From: UBA7236 sp964463165
Lineage (GTDB): Bacteria; Bacteroidota; Bacteroidia; Chitinophagales; BACL12
Length of the DNA stretch: 64,000 nt
NCBI GenBank assembly: GCA_964463165.1
Contig: CAYXBK010000008.1
Coordinates: 62,001-126,000 of the forward strand
Direction of reading: 5' to 3'
Numbering within the stretch: position 1 is the first letter of the stretch; each line of letters opens with the position of its first letter. Under the pieces are notes generated by a model. The model searched no databases, was not told the origin of the DNA, and saw only the letters and a program-made list of their open reading frames with translations. Positions 8,095 through 17,291 of the stretch are shown in pieces. The translations under genes and the position numbers were made by a program.

Positions 8095-8107
8095 CTGCGT
8101 TTTGTAC

Positions 8108-8142
8108 AAAAAAAATCTCCCGCATTTCTGCAGGAGATTTAT
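8108..8142 (-). terminator. Rho-independent terminator
   Basis: On the minus strand AAATCTCC and GGAGATTT pair around a 12-nt loop and are followed by eight T residues. It ends the thioredoxin-fold T9SS gene that stops at 8163. Confidence 0.9.
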
Positions 8143-8162
8143 TAAGGATCTGAATTTTATAT

Positions 8163-9623
8163 TTAATGCACTACTGTAAATTTCACTGTTCTGTTAACAT
8201 CTCCACTTTGTACTTTCACGAAATAAATTCCGCTTGCAAGGCCAGTCGCATTTACCTGATACTGGTGTGCACCTGCAACTGCATTTTCATTTGCAACGGT
8301 CATAACGGTATTTCCAAGTAAATCAACAAGACTCACCTGAATTTCAGTTGAATTACTAAGTTCAATATACAGGTTGCAATTTGTATTTACCGGATTCGGA
8401 TACACAAGCACATCATCGATCACCGGAATATTTTCAACTGCAGTTTGATCTTCTACTTTTAATGCAACAGTTTGTTTTGATCCGAAATTCGCTTTGTTAT
8501 CTGCAATAAAATCTCCATCCGATTTTCTCAATTCAAAATAACCCGGGCTTGCAATTCCTTCTCCACCCGTATCGTAACAAATAAATGAGTAGCAACCCGT
8601 GGTTGCGAAGATCAGGTCTTCATCAAATACAACTTCATTTTTATCACCGCTTGCATATGGTCCATCGTTGAAAATCACTTCATCATCTTCGTCTCTGATT
8701 TCCCATCTCAATTGTGTCGGATAATTATCAGTTTTAAATTCGAGATGGATGGTTTGTGTAATTCCATCTTCAAAATCTATTAAAGTATTTATTGAATTAT
8801 TTGAAACATCATCATCAGCAGAGGTGATTTCGATATCGAGATCTGTTCCCGGTTCAGCAGGTGTATATGTTCCGATATTTACTTCTTCAATATCAAAAGT
8901 GGAAAGATTTCCTGTCCAGTCGTATGAAAGCACTTCAACGCCGTCATCAAATGCTTTGATGGTGCATGAAGTCAAAGGTTGTAAACCCATATTCTGAATA
9001 TCAATCGTCAGGTCAACCGAAGAGCATGTATTTTCAACACCTGTATACCATAAAATAGAAGGATCATTATTCATTGTAGCAAAATCACAATTTACAATTC
9101 CGCTGTAAAGTGATGCTGTCGCCGCAGTACCCACTTCTTTAATAATTCTGTCGGGGCATATTCTGTAAATTGTTGGAAAATAACCGATGCTATAATCTAC
9201 AACTGCACCATAGCTGTCTGTTCCAACATGCGTAAGCACGATCGGATAAGGTGTACCGGTTACCCAGTCGCCCTGGGTCACACCACTGATGCCGTATAAT
9301 TCGTCCATAGTACTGAATCCGTCCGCTTCGATCATAAATACCATCAATTCATCGGTTCCGTCCGGACCGTATTCCTCATACAATGCTTCAAGGTTGCCTG
9401 AGGTGTGATAGCTCCAGCATGGTCCACACCAAACTGCCGAGAAATCGAGGAAAACAGTTTTGTTCTGGTTAAGCAATTCATAGAGGTTCCATGTTGTTCC
9501 GTTGATATCGGTTAAAGTCCAGTCCGGAGCAATGGTTCCATCTTCCAGCTGAGCAGATAATTGTTTACCGGTAAAGAAGAAACCAGCCAATAAAATAAAT
9601 ACAGGGAGGAAAGTTTTTTTCAT
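8163..9623 (-). CDS. T9SS-sorted thioredoxin-fold (TlpA/redoxin-like) protein
   Basis: The 486-residue protein has a signal peptide (1-25). A thioredoxin-like domain (about 28-175) carries the redox motif WCGPC at 65-69 after APDWTLTDINGTTWNL. The next section is CARDB-like (about 195-285). It is followed by a roughly 95-residue module with GCYSFICYDTGGEG, also present in the PNGase F-like protein at 27.8 kb. The end is a T9SS type A domain (VYPNPVNTN, LASGIYFVKV). The combination suggests an exported thiol oxidoreductase or redoxin-like adhesin; activity is not proven. It is divergent from another CxxC-bearing T9SS protein, with a TATCTTTG promoter box between. Confidence 0.85.
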   Translation of the reverse strand: MKKTFLPVFILLAGFFFTGKQLSAQLEDGTIAPDWTLTDINGTTWNLYELLNQNKTVFLDFSAVWCGPCWSYHTSGNLEALYEEYGPDGTDELMVFMIEADGFSTMDELYGISGVTQGDWVTGTPYPIVLTHVGTDSYGAVVDYSIGYFPTIYRICPDRIIKEVGTAATASLYSGIVNCDFATMNNDPSILWYTGVENTCSSVDLTIDIQNMGLQPLTSCTIKAFDDGVEVLSYDWTGNLSTFDIEEVNIGTYTPAEPGTDLDIEITSADDDVSNNSINTLIDFEDGITQTIHLEFKTDNYPTQLRWEIRDEDDEVIFNDGPYASGDKNEVVFDEDLIFATTGCYSFICYDTGGEGIASPGYFELRKSDGDFIADNKANFGSKQTVALKVEDQTAVENIPVIDDVLVYPNPVNTNCNLYIELSNSTEIQVSLVDLLGNTVMTVANENAVAGAHQYQVNATGLASGIYFVKVQSGDVNRTVKFTVVH

Positions 9624-9651
9624 ATGATAGATTTGTGATAAAGAGAATTAC

Positions 9652-9659
9652 CAAAGATA
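9652..9659 (-). promoter_or_regulatory. -7 box TATCTTTG
   Basis: Exact TAnnTTTG on the minus strand, 28 bp before the ATG at 9623. A TTTG about 23 bp further upstream could be the -33 element. Confidence 0.6.
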
Positions 9660-9781
9660 CTTAACCCAAATCAGAAATCTGCCAAACTTTAACGCAGTAT
9701 TCACATAATTTGACCAGAGTTTTACGTGTTTCCTGTTTTGAATTATTTAAATTTACGCTTCAATCGATAAATTTAACCACG

Positions 9782-11674
9782 ATGAGAAAATATCTACTTC
9801 TTACAATTGTATCAATGGGATTGGTACAATTCGCTTCAGCACAATATCAGCGTTTGGTATTGTTTGAAGAATTTACACAGGCCAGCTGCGGCCCTTGTGC
9901 TTCACAAAACCCCGGATTCAATACTTTGCTTCAGGCAAACGACACAAAAACTGTTGCCATTAAATACCAGGTTTGGTGGCCGGGATTTGATCCGATGTAT
10001 TTACAAAATTCGCCGGATGTTGATAGCCGTGTTGACTATTATGCGGTATCTGGCGTTCCTCACGGAACAATGGATGGTAATGCGATTGTAAATGACTGCG
10101 CATATTATACCGGTGCCCCAGCCTGCGCAGATCAAACCGAGATTGATAATGAATATGCTATTACTTCACCTTTGAATGTAGCGGTTTCACATTCATTCAA
10201 TGCAGACTATACAACGATATATGTGCATGTTGATGTGACTGCAGGAGCTGATGTAACCGGGACTTTGAAATTACAAACCGTAGTTACAGAAAAAGAAATT
10301 GATTTCGCAACTCCTCCGGGATCAAACGGTGAGATGGAATTTTACGGCGTGATGAAAAAAATGCTGCCTGGTGCTACTGGTACCAGCACAGGTGATTTTA
10401 CAGCTGGTGAAACAAAATCTTATGATTTCGAATGGGATCTCTCAAATGTATACAACCTCAATCAATTGATGGTTGTTGCTTTTGTTCAGGATGATGCGAC
10501 AAAATATGTTGTGCAGGCCGGCAAATCCGAGCCAAATACCGGTTTACCTGAATTAGACTATGCGCTTAATTCAGTTTCTTCAGTTTCATGCTCCAATGCT
10601 TATGAACCCGTTGTAAATGTTGCTAATAATTCGGATGCAGCAGTAAACGAACTTGATTTTACATACAGTGTAGACGGTGGTGCCGATGCATCTTATAACT
10701 GGACTGGAACAATCGCAGCAAATGCATCTGCAAATATTACACTTCCGGAAGTTACTTTAGGTGCAGGCGGAAGCCATGATATCTCTGTTGAAGTTTCAGG
10801 TGTTGATGTGATTGACCTCAATATGGTTAATAATAATATCACAGGTGATATCAGTGTTTTAGACGTTGTTGCGGTATCTGTCGAACAGGATTTTCAGGAT
10901 ACGGAATTTCCTCCTGCAGACTGGGCCGTAGATAATTTAAATGACGGAACCGGCTGGAGCAGAGCTACCGGTGGTGCCGGCGGATATGGTGAAAGTACTG
11001 CATCAACAAAAGCATATTTCTATGCGATTGCTCCGGGTTCCGAATTCGATCTGTATTTACCGAAAATGGATCTGGCAACCTATCCTTCAGATGCAGTTTT
11101 GACTTACGATTATGCAAAAGCAGGTTATTCAGGATATTCAGATCAGTTACAAATCCTTGTTTCCGACGATTGTGGTGATACATGGGATGTTGTTTATGAT
11201 GTTTCAGATCCTGACCTGATGACAGGCGGTAATCAAACTTCAGACTGGAAACCGGATGATAATGATTGGGAAACAGTAGAAATTGAAATAGGAGATTATG
11301 CCGGAATGAGTGATCTGTTGGTAAAATTCCATGCGATCAGCGGTTTTGGTAATAACCTCTATGTTGATAATATCCGCTTATCAAGCAATACAGCTATTCA
11401 TACAATTGACCTGTTCAAAGGCTTATCCGTATATCCGAATCCTGCCAATGATAATTTTGCAGTTGATATTAACCTGACAGAAGCATCAGTTGTTTCCGTA
11501 TCGGTTACAGATATCACAGGAAAAGTTGTGAAGGCGTATAACCTTGGTATGCTTTCAACAGGCGATAATACATTCTATGTAAACGCTTCTGAGCTTGCCA
11601 GCGGCTTATACAATGTGATCGTGCATATCGGTGGCCAGAGTGTTGGTGCTGAAAAAGTAATGATCAGCAAATAA
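9782..11674 (+). CDS. Omp28-like CxxC protein with adhesin-type domain and T9SS signal
   Basis: The protein has 630 residues from the ATG at 9782, which starts a good signal peptide (MRKYLLLTIVSMGLVQFASA). The upstream extension to 9710 would bury this signal behind 24 residues. Residues about 22-270 look like the Omp28/thioredoxin-like family: LFEEFTQASCGPC gives a C36-x-x-C39 pair and GVPHGTMDGN follows. About 365-540 is a cleaved-adhesin/choice-of-anchor J domain (FPPADWAVDN, LTYDYAKAGY, LVKFHAISGFGNNLYVDNI). The end is a T9SS type A domain (VYPNPANDNF, ASGLYNVIV). It is probably a surface or secreted protein; the redox role is inferred only from the CxxC. Confidence 0.85.
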   Translation: MRKYLLLTIVSMGLVQFASAQYQRLVLFEEFTQASCGPCASQNPGFNTLLQANDTKTVAIKYQVWWPGFDPMYLQNSPDVDSRVDYYAVSGVPHGTMDGNAIVNDCAYYTGAPACADQTEIDNEYAITSPLNVAVSHSFNADYTTIYVHVDVTAGADVTGTLKLQTVVTEKEIDFATPPGSNGEMEFYGVMKKMLPGATGTSTGDFTAGETKSYDFEWDLSNVYNLNQLMVVAFVQDDATKYVVQAGKSEPNTGLPELDYALNSVSSVSCSNAYEPVVNVANNSDAAVNELDFTYSVDGGADASYNWTGTIAANASANITLPEVTLGAGGSHDISVEVSGVDVIDLNMVNNNITGDISVLDVVAVSVEQDFQDTEFPPADWAVDNLNDGTGWSRATGGAGGYGESTASTKAYFYAIAPGSEFDLYLPKMDLATYPSDAVLTYDYAKAGYSGYSDQLQILVSDDCGDTWDVVYDVSDPDLMTGGNQTSDWKPDDNDWETVEIEIGDYAGMSDLLVKFHAISGFGNNLYVDNIRLSSNTAIHTIDLFKGLSVYPNPANDNFAVDINLTEASVVSVSVTDITGKVVKAYNLGMLSTGDNTFYVNASELASGLYNVIVHIGGQSVGAEKVMISK

Positions 11675-11703
11675 TTCAGAATACCGGTACGCTCCGGTTT
11701 AAG

Positions 11704-11750
11704 ATCCTGCCCCGAAGTATTTTGCTTCAGGGCGGGATTTTATTTTTAAA
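11704..11750 (+). terminator. Rho-independent terminator
   Basis: ATCCTGCCCCGAAG pairs with CTTCAGGGCGGGAT (with G-U pairs allowed) around a 7-nt loop and is followed by TTTATTTTT. Confidence 0.85.
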
Positions 11751-11890
11751 GCAATACAAGAAATAATTGAACATTCCCGTTAAAGTGCCTGTTCATGTAT
11801 AGACTGTGGATAATTATGGGATTATTTGGAGATTGAAACTAATCGTGATAAATTTTTGTCTTATCTTAGTAACTAAACAATTGAAAGTTA

Positions 11891-12115
11891 ATGAATAATA
11901 GTGGCAAACGTACGGGAAGACCACCGGTAAGGGAAGCAAGGCTAATCGATGGCATTTATGTGGAAGTCCGCAATAAAGGATCAAAAGACAAAGGCATTAA
12001 AATCCGTTGCAGCAGTAAGAAAGAGCTTGAATCTCTCATCCAGCGCTATAACGGCTCTAAAGATGTAATCGTCCTCGGAGAATTCAAGAATAATAAGAAC
12101 GTCTCTCATCATTAA
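11891..12115 (+). CDS. Small basic hypothetical protein, 74 aa
   Basis: A short stand-alone reading frame with a basic, glycine/proline-rich start (GKRTGRPPVREARLIDGIYVE) and a lysine-rich middle. It has no signal peptide or membrane segment. The GRPP stretch recalls AT-hook-like DNA-binding tails, but one such stretch is weak evidence. A TATCTTAG sequence about 25 bp upstream could be a degenerate -7 box. It sits between a terminator and a convergent gene. Codon use looks coding; function unknown. Confidence 0.55.
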   Translation: MNNSGKRTGRPPVREARLIDGIYVEVRNKGSKDKGIKIRCSSKKELESLIQRYNGSKDVIVLGEFKNNKNVSHH

Positions 12116-12212
12116 AGGTTTTTGTTCTGTTCATTCCCACCGGCATTAACAGGCCGGGATTTGTATTATTTACAGGTGCTGAACATGGTAAAAGTCATTT
12201 TACCGTAAATAG

Positions 12213-13427
12213 TTATTCACCACCTGCACTGAAAATTTTAAACTTCACCCAGATTCTCGTACCGATATAAACAGGTATGAGGAGTATCAGTGCCTCAAGT
12301 CCAAGAAAGCTGAAGGCCGACATCCGGTCGCAGAAAAAGAGTAGGCTAAGGTTAACCACCGAAGTCAATAATACCAGCCATGCGAGTTTTTGCATAACAG
12401 GTTCTTCCTCATCATCCTGTTGCATCTGTTTAGTAAGCAGAAAAATTCCCACAAGTATAATCGAAACCGAAAGCACGAAGATCAGTCTAGCAGGAGAATG
12501 TGCTCCATATTCTGTTTCATGTAAAATGATCCGTATTGCCGACCCGGTAGCTGCAAATGCTGCCAGAAGCGGGATATTTATCAGGTTGATCCCGAGAAAC
12601 GGCATGTATCCTTTTTTAGCTTCACTGTCGCCTGTCATGTCAAAATATACCCACCATAAAAGAAATGCGATCAAAACCGAAAGCATAAATAAAATCCAGA
12701 CTTCTGTTGTGGTATGATTCAGTTCGGAAATACCATGCACAATACCTAAAATGGTTTCACCCAAAACAATGATCGTGAATAAACCAAAACGTTCGATCAT
12801 GGATGTTGAAGTTACATATTCCAGACCCTTGCTTTTAAATTCTTTGATTACGCCGCGACTGCTGATAAAGGGTGCGAGATAATTAAAAAACAATGCTGCA
12901 CCCCATAAATAATTAGCTTGTTTTAAGTCCGTAAAAACAGATAGAATGATAAGTGCAAGTGCTATGCAGTAACAGATGGAATAGTAAATATTTAATCTCC
13001 TGTGTTCCGGATCATAATATCCGACACTCCACCATAAATAAGTGATGATCGTTTGCACACATGCGAAGGCAATTGCAAAATTCTGATGATTGCCATTAAA
13101 TAAATCGGGAAGTGTAATTGTAACAGCAGCAACAACAAACATCTGCAGTAAGGTAAAATACCTGGTTCGAATACCTGTGCTTCCGTGAATATCGTGGTAA
13201 TTGCTTCCGTTGATCCACGACCAGAAGATCAGGGAAAAAATAAAAAAGAAATACCCAAGGCCCTGCCAGTCCGGATGTTCTGCAAGAAATTGGGTGAGTT
13301 GCGAAATTGCTGCTACATACACCAGGTCATAAAATAATTCAAGCCAGGAAATTTTTCTTTCAGCAATTTTTTCAGAAAACTTCCGCGGCGGCCCCCACCA
13401 GATATTTCTTTCTTTTTCATCCATCAT
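12213..13427 (-). CDS. Low-temperature-requirement A (LtrA) family membrane protein
   Basis: The 404-residue protein opens with NIWWGPPRKFSEK followed by WLELFYDLVYVAAISQLTQF, the signature region of the LtrA family, and has about 10-12 predicted membrane helices. ERFGLFTIIVLGETILGIV in the middle is also typical. The family was named from a Listeria cold-growth mutant; its biochemical function is unknown. A TAGATTTG promoter box lies 7 bp before the start codon. Not obviously part of an operon. Confidence 0.88.
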   Translation of the reverse strand: MMDEKERNIWWGPPRKFSEKIAERKISWLELFYDLVYVAAISQLTQFLAEHPDWQGLGYFFFIFSLIFWSWINGSNYHDIHGSTGIRTRYFTLLQMFVVAAVTITLPDLFNGNHQNFAIAFACVQTIITYLWWSVGYYDPEHRRLNIYYSICYCIALALIILSVFTDLKQANYLWGAALFFNYLAPFISSRGVIKEFKSKGLEYVTSTSMIERFGLFTIIVLGETILGIVHGISELNHTTTEVWILFMLSVLIAFLLWWVYFDMTGDSEAKKGYMPFLGINLINIPLLAAFAATGSAIRIILHETEYGAHSPARLIFVLSVSIILVGIFLLTKQMQQDDEEEPVMQKLAWLVLLTSVVNLSLLFFCDRMSAFSFLGLEALILLIPVYIGTRIWVKFKIFSAGGE

Positions 13428-13434
13428 ACAGAAT

Positions 13435-13442
13435 CAAATCTA
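13435..13442 (-). promoter_or_regulatory. -7 box TAGATTTG
   Basis: Exact TAnnTTTG on the minus strand, 7 bp before the LtrA ATG at 13427, predicting a very short leader. Confidence 0.55.
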
Positions 13443-13453
13443 AATCAATTCAG

Positions 13454-13508
13454 ACAAAAAAAAATCCCGCCCTGTAGTATATGAATTACTACAGGGCGGG
13501 ATTTTTTT
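13454..13508. terminator. Strong intrinsic terminator, bidirectional in form
   Basis: AAAAATCCCGCCCTGTAGTA pairs over about 20 bp with its complement around a 7-nt loop and is flanked by A- and T-runs. On the minus strand it ends the gene that stops at 13514 and insulates it from LtrA. Confidence 0.92.
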
Positions 13509-13513
13509 ATTAT

Positions 13514-14182
13514 TTAATCCTGTTTGCCGGAGTTCGGATCAACTTCTGCGCATAATTTTAAAGCTTCATCCACCTGATCTTCTCCCCAATAAGGATCTAA
13601 TGGGGTTGCAGGTTTAAATATTGCATATTTTTCTTTTGCCGTGTGCATCATTTTACATCCGGCTTCTTTACCACCTCCAAATTGCTCAGGTGTATAATAT
13701 AAACTTTGACCCATAATATAATAAGCCCTCGGATTATTCGGATCGAGTTGCATTGCCTTGTTGATCATCATCGAACTTTGCATTCCGTACAATTGGCCGC
13801 GGGTCATCGGGTCAACCATTATTCTGCCACCCAGAATCATGCTTTTTAAAACCAGAATTTCCGAATTATTCGGGCTGAGTGAGTCTGCAGTATTTGCATA
13901 TTTTTGTGCCACATCCAGCACCTCGTCCATTTTTGAATAATCGGCTGCAATAAATTGCGAAGTCACTCGTGCAAGAGCTGAATAATAAAATGGCAGCCAT
14001 TGATTTTTTTCAGCCAAAGCAATTCTTTCAAATTTATTTGCAACGGATAGAAATTGGTCAGCAGTTATTATTGTGTCCATTTCTTTTAATGCTTTAGTCA
14101 TCCCATCTGTGAATTTTGCCGATTGCGCAAACGATGTCATGCCCGTAATAAAAATTACAAACAGCGGTATTAATTTTTTCAT
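13514..14182 (-). CDS. Exported TPR-like hypothetical protein
   Basis: The 222-residue protein has a signal peptide (1-19, MKKLIPLFVIFITGMTSFA). The rest is helical, with TPR-like spacing: PFYYSALARVTSQFIA, LDVAQKYANTADSLSPNN and INKAMQLDPNNPRAYYIMGQSLYYTP. Such proteins are common periplasmic scaffolds in Bacteroidota; no specific partner is known. It lies 42 bp downstream of the TonB-dependent receptor gene on the same strand and is followed by a strong terminator. It probably forms a two-gene operon with the receptor and may help it. Confidence 0.75.
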   Translation of the reverse strand: MKKLIPLFVIFITGMTSFAQSAKFTDGMTKALKEMDTIITADQFLSVANKFERIALAEKNQWLPFYYSALARVTSQFIAADYSKMDEVLDVAQKYANTADSLSPNNSEILVLKSMILGGRIMVDPMTRGQLYGMQSSMMINKAMQLDPNNPRAYYIMGQSLYYTPEQFGGGKEAGCKMMHTAKEKYAIFKPATPLDPYWGEDQVDEALKLCAEVDPNSGKQD

Positions 14183-14224
14183 AGCGTTTTATTTGATTAA
14201 TTTGATTTATATTTTTAATAATTA

Positions 14225-16411
14225 TTATTCAGCCGAACCGTCGATATCTTCATCATTTACCCGTCTGTCGTCGCCGTATAAAAACGACATAAATATCCCG
14301 AAAAATACGGTACTTTTTACAGGCGCCTGATCCACCAGCATGGTTGCGCCATCCTGTGAATAGCGGTACCCATAGATCTGGTCGAAGCCAAGAGCATTAT
14401 CCCATGAAATAAAGAATACGGTGAAATTTCCCCACAAACTTGCCAGCACGCTTGCATTTAATGCCACATTATGCAATGCGGGTGATTTGTCGCCCAGGTA
14501 TTGCGGATTATTCGGATTATAATAAGGCCAACCTGAAATATATCTGTATGTTGCACCCACCTGTGTATTGATTGCGGAGATATAATATTTGGTTACCACA
14601 CTTAAAATATGTTGTGCAGCAAAAGTGGGTGTTACTTCTTCCGGATAATCAAGAAATTTTCTTTTTGTATCGAGGTAGGAATAAGAGATCCAGTAATCCG
14701 CATATTTAATTGTCTTTTTATCGCGGAAAAATAAATCGATTCCGCGTGCATATCCGAAACCATCGTTATCGGTAGAGAAAATATATGGATTCACATCGTC
14801 GAAAGATTGAGTAATGAGGTTGTCGTATTTTTTATAATATCCTTCAATGCGGAAAGTGCGGTCGTTGGTTACGTATTGATAATTCGCAATAAAATGTGTT
14901 GCCTTTTCATAATTCAGGGCGTGTGTTGAATCATAATATAAATACATCGGTTGGGGCGTCTGATAAAAATCGCCGTAAGCAAAAGATATCTGCGCATTTT
15001 TTCCGGTTTTATATGCGAGCGAAATACGTGGTGCAAGATTTACTTTATCGAGAATGGATGAATGTTCCGCTCTTACGCCAATTCTTCCCGCAATATCATT
15101 GGTAATGAAAATATCCGTTTCCGCAAACCCCGCTTTAAACTGATCTGTAATTTCATAATTTATTGCTCCGGCATTTTGTAAATACTGCTGATGCTGATAT
15201 TCGCCGCCGAAATGCAATTTTATTTTTTCCGTAAATTCATGATTGAATGTGAGTTTTGCCTGTGCCGCTTCATCACCTCTTCCGGCATCGAAACCATCAA
15301 CCGTAATGTCATCACTGTTTTTGCTGTATGAAGCGCCTGCCTGCATGCCCCATTTTTTCCCCAGCAATTCACGGTAAGTTAAATTGATATAATTATAATT
15401 ATTGCCGAGTGCAATATCATCTTTTTCATTTTCTGCAATACTGTCGATATCGGGAACACGGATTTTAAAATGCGAACTTTCTTTTTGCGCATACATTTTA
15501 AAAAGTCCTGTCTGAGATGTTTTTTGCCGGAAGAATAAATTTCCGTCCACAGCTTCAACACTTTCCAGCAATTCAAATGTGGATGGAGTAAACACACTGT
15601 CAAACAATGCAAGATTCGTATAATTCAAACCACCGCCGACGGAAGTTTTTTTATCATTGAATAATTGCTCGTGAAATGCGCCTATAAATATCGGTGCCAG
15701 GCTCAAACCGGATGCTGTATAATCCGGCATATCCGACGTGTTTAAAATTACAGCTGATGAAAGCGCCTGACCATATTCTGCAGAATAACCGCCCGTACTA
15801 AATACGGTCCCTTTAAATAAAAACGGCTGAAACCTTCCGCGGCTCGGCACATCGGGCACAGTAGAATAATACGGATTATTTACAACCATACCATCAATAA
15901 TTGTTTTTGTTTCATAATCACTTCCGCCACGCACATATAATCCATCATCATTTCCCACTTTACTGGCACCGGGTAATGTTTCGAGTGCGCCGTAAATATC
16001 ACCTTCCGCACCGGCGGTTGTCACAATATCCAACGGCTTTAAAATGGTATTTTTCTTTTCATCACTTGCTTCAAATGCGCCTGCAGAAATAACAACGGCA
16101 TTTAATTCATTGAACATTTCCTTTACAACAATATTCATTTCTAAAAGACCGCCGTTTAATTGCAGTGTATCTGTATGCGTATTATAACCGACAAAACTCA
16201 CGACAAGAATTTGTTTGCCTGTTTCTTCCGTGGTGAATTCGAAACGGCCGAGCGAATCGGTGGTGGTTCCGTCGTATGTATTTTCGAGAATTATATTGGC
16301 GCCCGGAATTTTTTCTTTTTTTGTATCAGTCACCACACCTTTAATCGTCGTTTGGGAAAATACTGAAAACGTCATCAGAAAAAATAATAAAGAGAGGAAT
16401 CCTTTTTTCAT
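14225..16411 (-). CDS. TonB-dependent outer-membrane receptor with CarboxypepD_reg-like domain
   Basis: The protein has 728 residues: a signal peptide (1-19), then a carboxypeptidase-regulatory-like domain (about 20-105; IKGVVTDTKKEKIPGANII, SLGRFEF, SFVGYNTHTD). The plug follows (about 110-240; LETLPGASKVGNDDGLYVRG, TKTIIDGMVV), and then a beta-barrel to the C-terminus. It is shorter than SusC-type receptors and has no SusD neighbour, so a glycan-uptake locus is unlikely. Substrate unknown. A TAAATTTG box lies about 24 bp before the start. Transcribed with the TPR-like protein. Confidence 0.9.
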   Translation of the reverse strand: MKKGFLSLLFFLMTFSVFSQTTIKGVVTDTKKEKIPGANIILENTYDGTTTDSLGRFEFTTEETGKQILVVSFVGYNTHTDTLQLNGGLLEMNIVVKEMFNELNAVVISAGAFEASDEKKNTILKPLDIVTTAGAEGDIYGALETLPGASKVGNDDGLYVRGGSDYETKTIIDGMVVNNPYYSTVPDVPSRGRFQPFLFKGTVFSTGGYSAEYGQALSSAVILNTSDMPDYTASGLSLAPIFIGAFHEQLFNDKKTSVGGGLNYTNLALFDSVFTPSTFELLESVEAVDGNLFFRQKTSQTGLFKMYAQKESSHFKIRVPDIDSIAENEKDDIALGNNYNYINLTYRELLGKKWGMQAGASYSKNSDDITVDGFDAGRGDEAAQAKLTFNHEFTEKIKLHFGGEYQHQQYLQNAGAINYEITDQFKAGFAETDIFITNDIAGRIGVRAEHSSILDKVNLAPRISLAYKTGKNAQISFAYGDFYQTPQPMYLYYDSTHALNYEKATHFIANYQYVTNDRTFRIEGYYKKYDNLITQSFDDVNPYIFSTDNDGFGYARGIDLFFRDKKTIKYADYWISYSYLDTKRKFLDYPEEVTPTFAAQHILSVVTKYYISAINTQVGATYRYISGWPYYNPNNPQYLGDKSPALHNVALNASVLASLWGNFTVFFISWDNALGFDQIYGYRYSQDGATMLVDQAPVKSTVFFGIFMSFLYGDDRRVNDEDIDGSAE

Positions 16412-16434
16412 AACCTGATCAAATTGAGCTGGGC

Positions 16435-16442
16435 AAATTTAA
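16435..16442 (-). promoter_or_regulatory. -7 box TAAATTTG before the TonB receptor
   Basis: Exact TAnnTTTG on the minus strand, leaving a leader of about 17-20 nt to the ATG at 16411. Confidence 0.6.
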
Positions 16443-16532
16443 GAAGATGCTTTCAGCCTTGATATGCCGAAAGCGTCAAAAACGGAAAAATTAACGTCAG
16501 ATGGCATATTTTAGCCGCCATAAACAGATTCG

Positions 16533-17288
16533 ATGAAAAAAGTTTTTATCACCGGCGCCTCCTCAGGATTTGGAAAAGCATGTGCTGAAATTTTTGCTAA
16601 AAACGGCTATGCACTTATACTCAATGCCCGCCGGGCCGACCGATTAAATGATCTCAGGAATAAATTGACAGAGAAATACGGTGCCGGGATTTATTTATTG
16701 CCTTTTGATGTGCGCAACAGGGATGCAGTGGAAGCTGCGATCAATTCGCTGCCGGAAGATCTGAGGCAAATTGATATTTTAATTAATAATGCCGGACTTG
16801 CAGCCGGGCGTGATCTTTTTCAGGACGGCGCAATTGAAGATTGGGAATTAATGATCGATACAAATTTGAAAGGCCTGATGTATGTCACTAAAATTTTGGT
16901 GGGGGAGATGATAAAAAATAAATCCGGACATATTATTAATGTTTCATCTCTTGCCGGACAGGAAGTATATCCCCAGGGAAATTTATATTGCGCCACTAAA
17001 CATGCGGTTACGGCTTTGAGCAAAGGATTGCGGATGGATTTGTTGCCGCATGGAATTAAAGTGACAAATATTTCTCCCGGACTTGCAGAAACGGAATTCA
17101 GTATCGTACGGTTTAAAGGCGATGAGGAGAAAGCTAAAAATGTGTATCAGGGTTTTGATGCACTGCAAGCGGAAGATATTGCAAATGTTATTTATTTCGC
17201 AGCAACACGCCCGCCACACGTGAACCTGGAAGAAATCACAATTCTGCCGACGGCGCAAAGCGACAGCAGGACGGTGATCCGGAAATGA
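16533..17288 (+). CDS. Short-chain dehydrogenase/reductase, YdfG-like
   Basis: The 251-residue cytoplasmic protein has a classical Rossmann fold: the cofactor motif TGASSGFGKA near the start, DVRN, the NNAG motif, the catalytic serine in NVSSLAG, and YCATK supplying the Tyr-x-x-x-Lys pair. The basic residues NARRADRL after the second strand favour NADP(H). It resembles the E. coli YdfG group, which oxidises L-allo-threonine and 3-hydroxy acids, but substrate cannot be fixed from sequence. The next gene is convergent, with only 3 bp between the stops. Confidence 0.93.
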   Translation: MKKVFITGASSGFGKACAEIFAKNGYALILNARRADRLNDLRNKLTEKYGAGIYLLPFDVRNRDAVEAAINSLPEDLRQIDILINNAGLAAGRDLFQDGAIEDWELMIDTNLKGLMYVTKILVGEMIKNKSGHIINVSSLAGQEVYPQGNLYCATKHAVTALSKGLRMDLLPHGIKVTNISPGLAETEFSIVRFKGDEEKAKNVYQGFDALQAEDIANVIYFAATRPPHVNLEEITILPTAQSDSRTVIRK

Positions 17289-17291
17289 GCA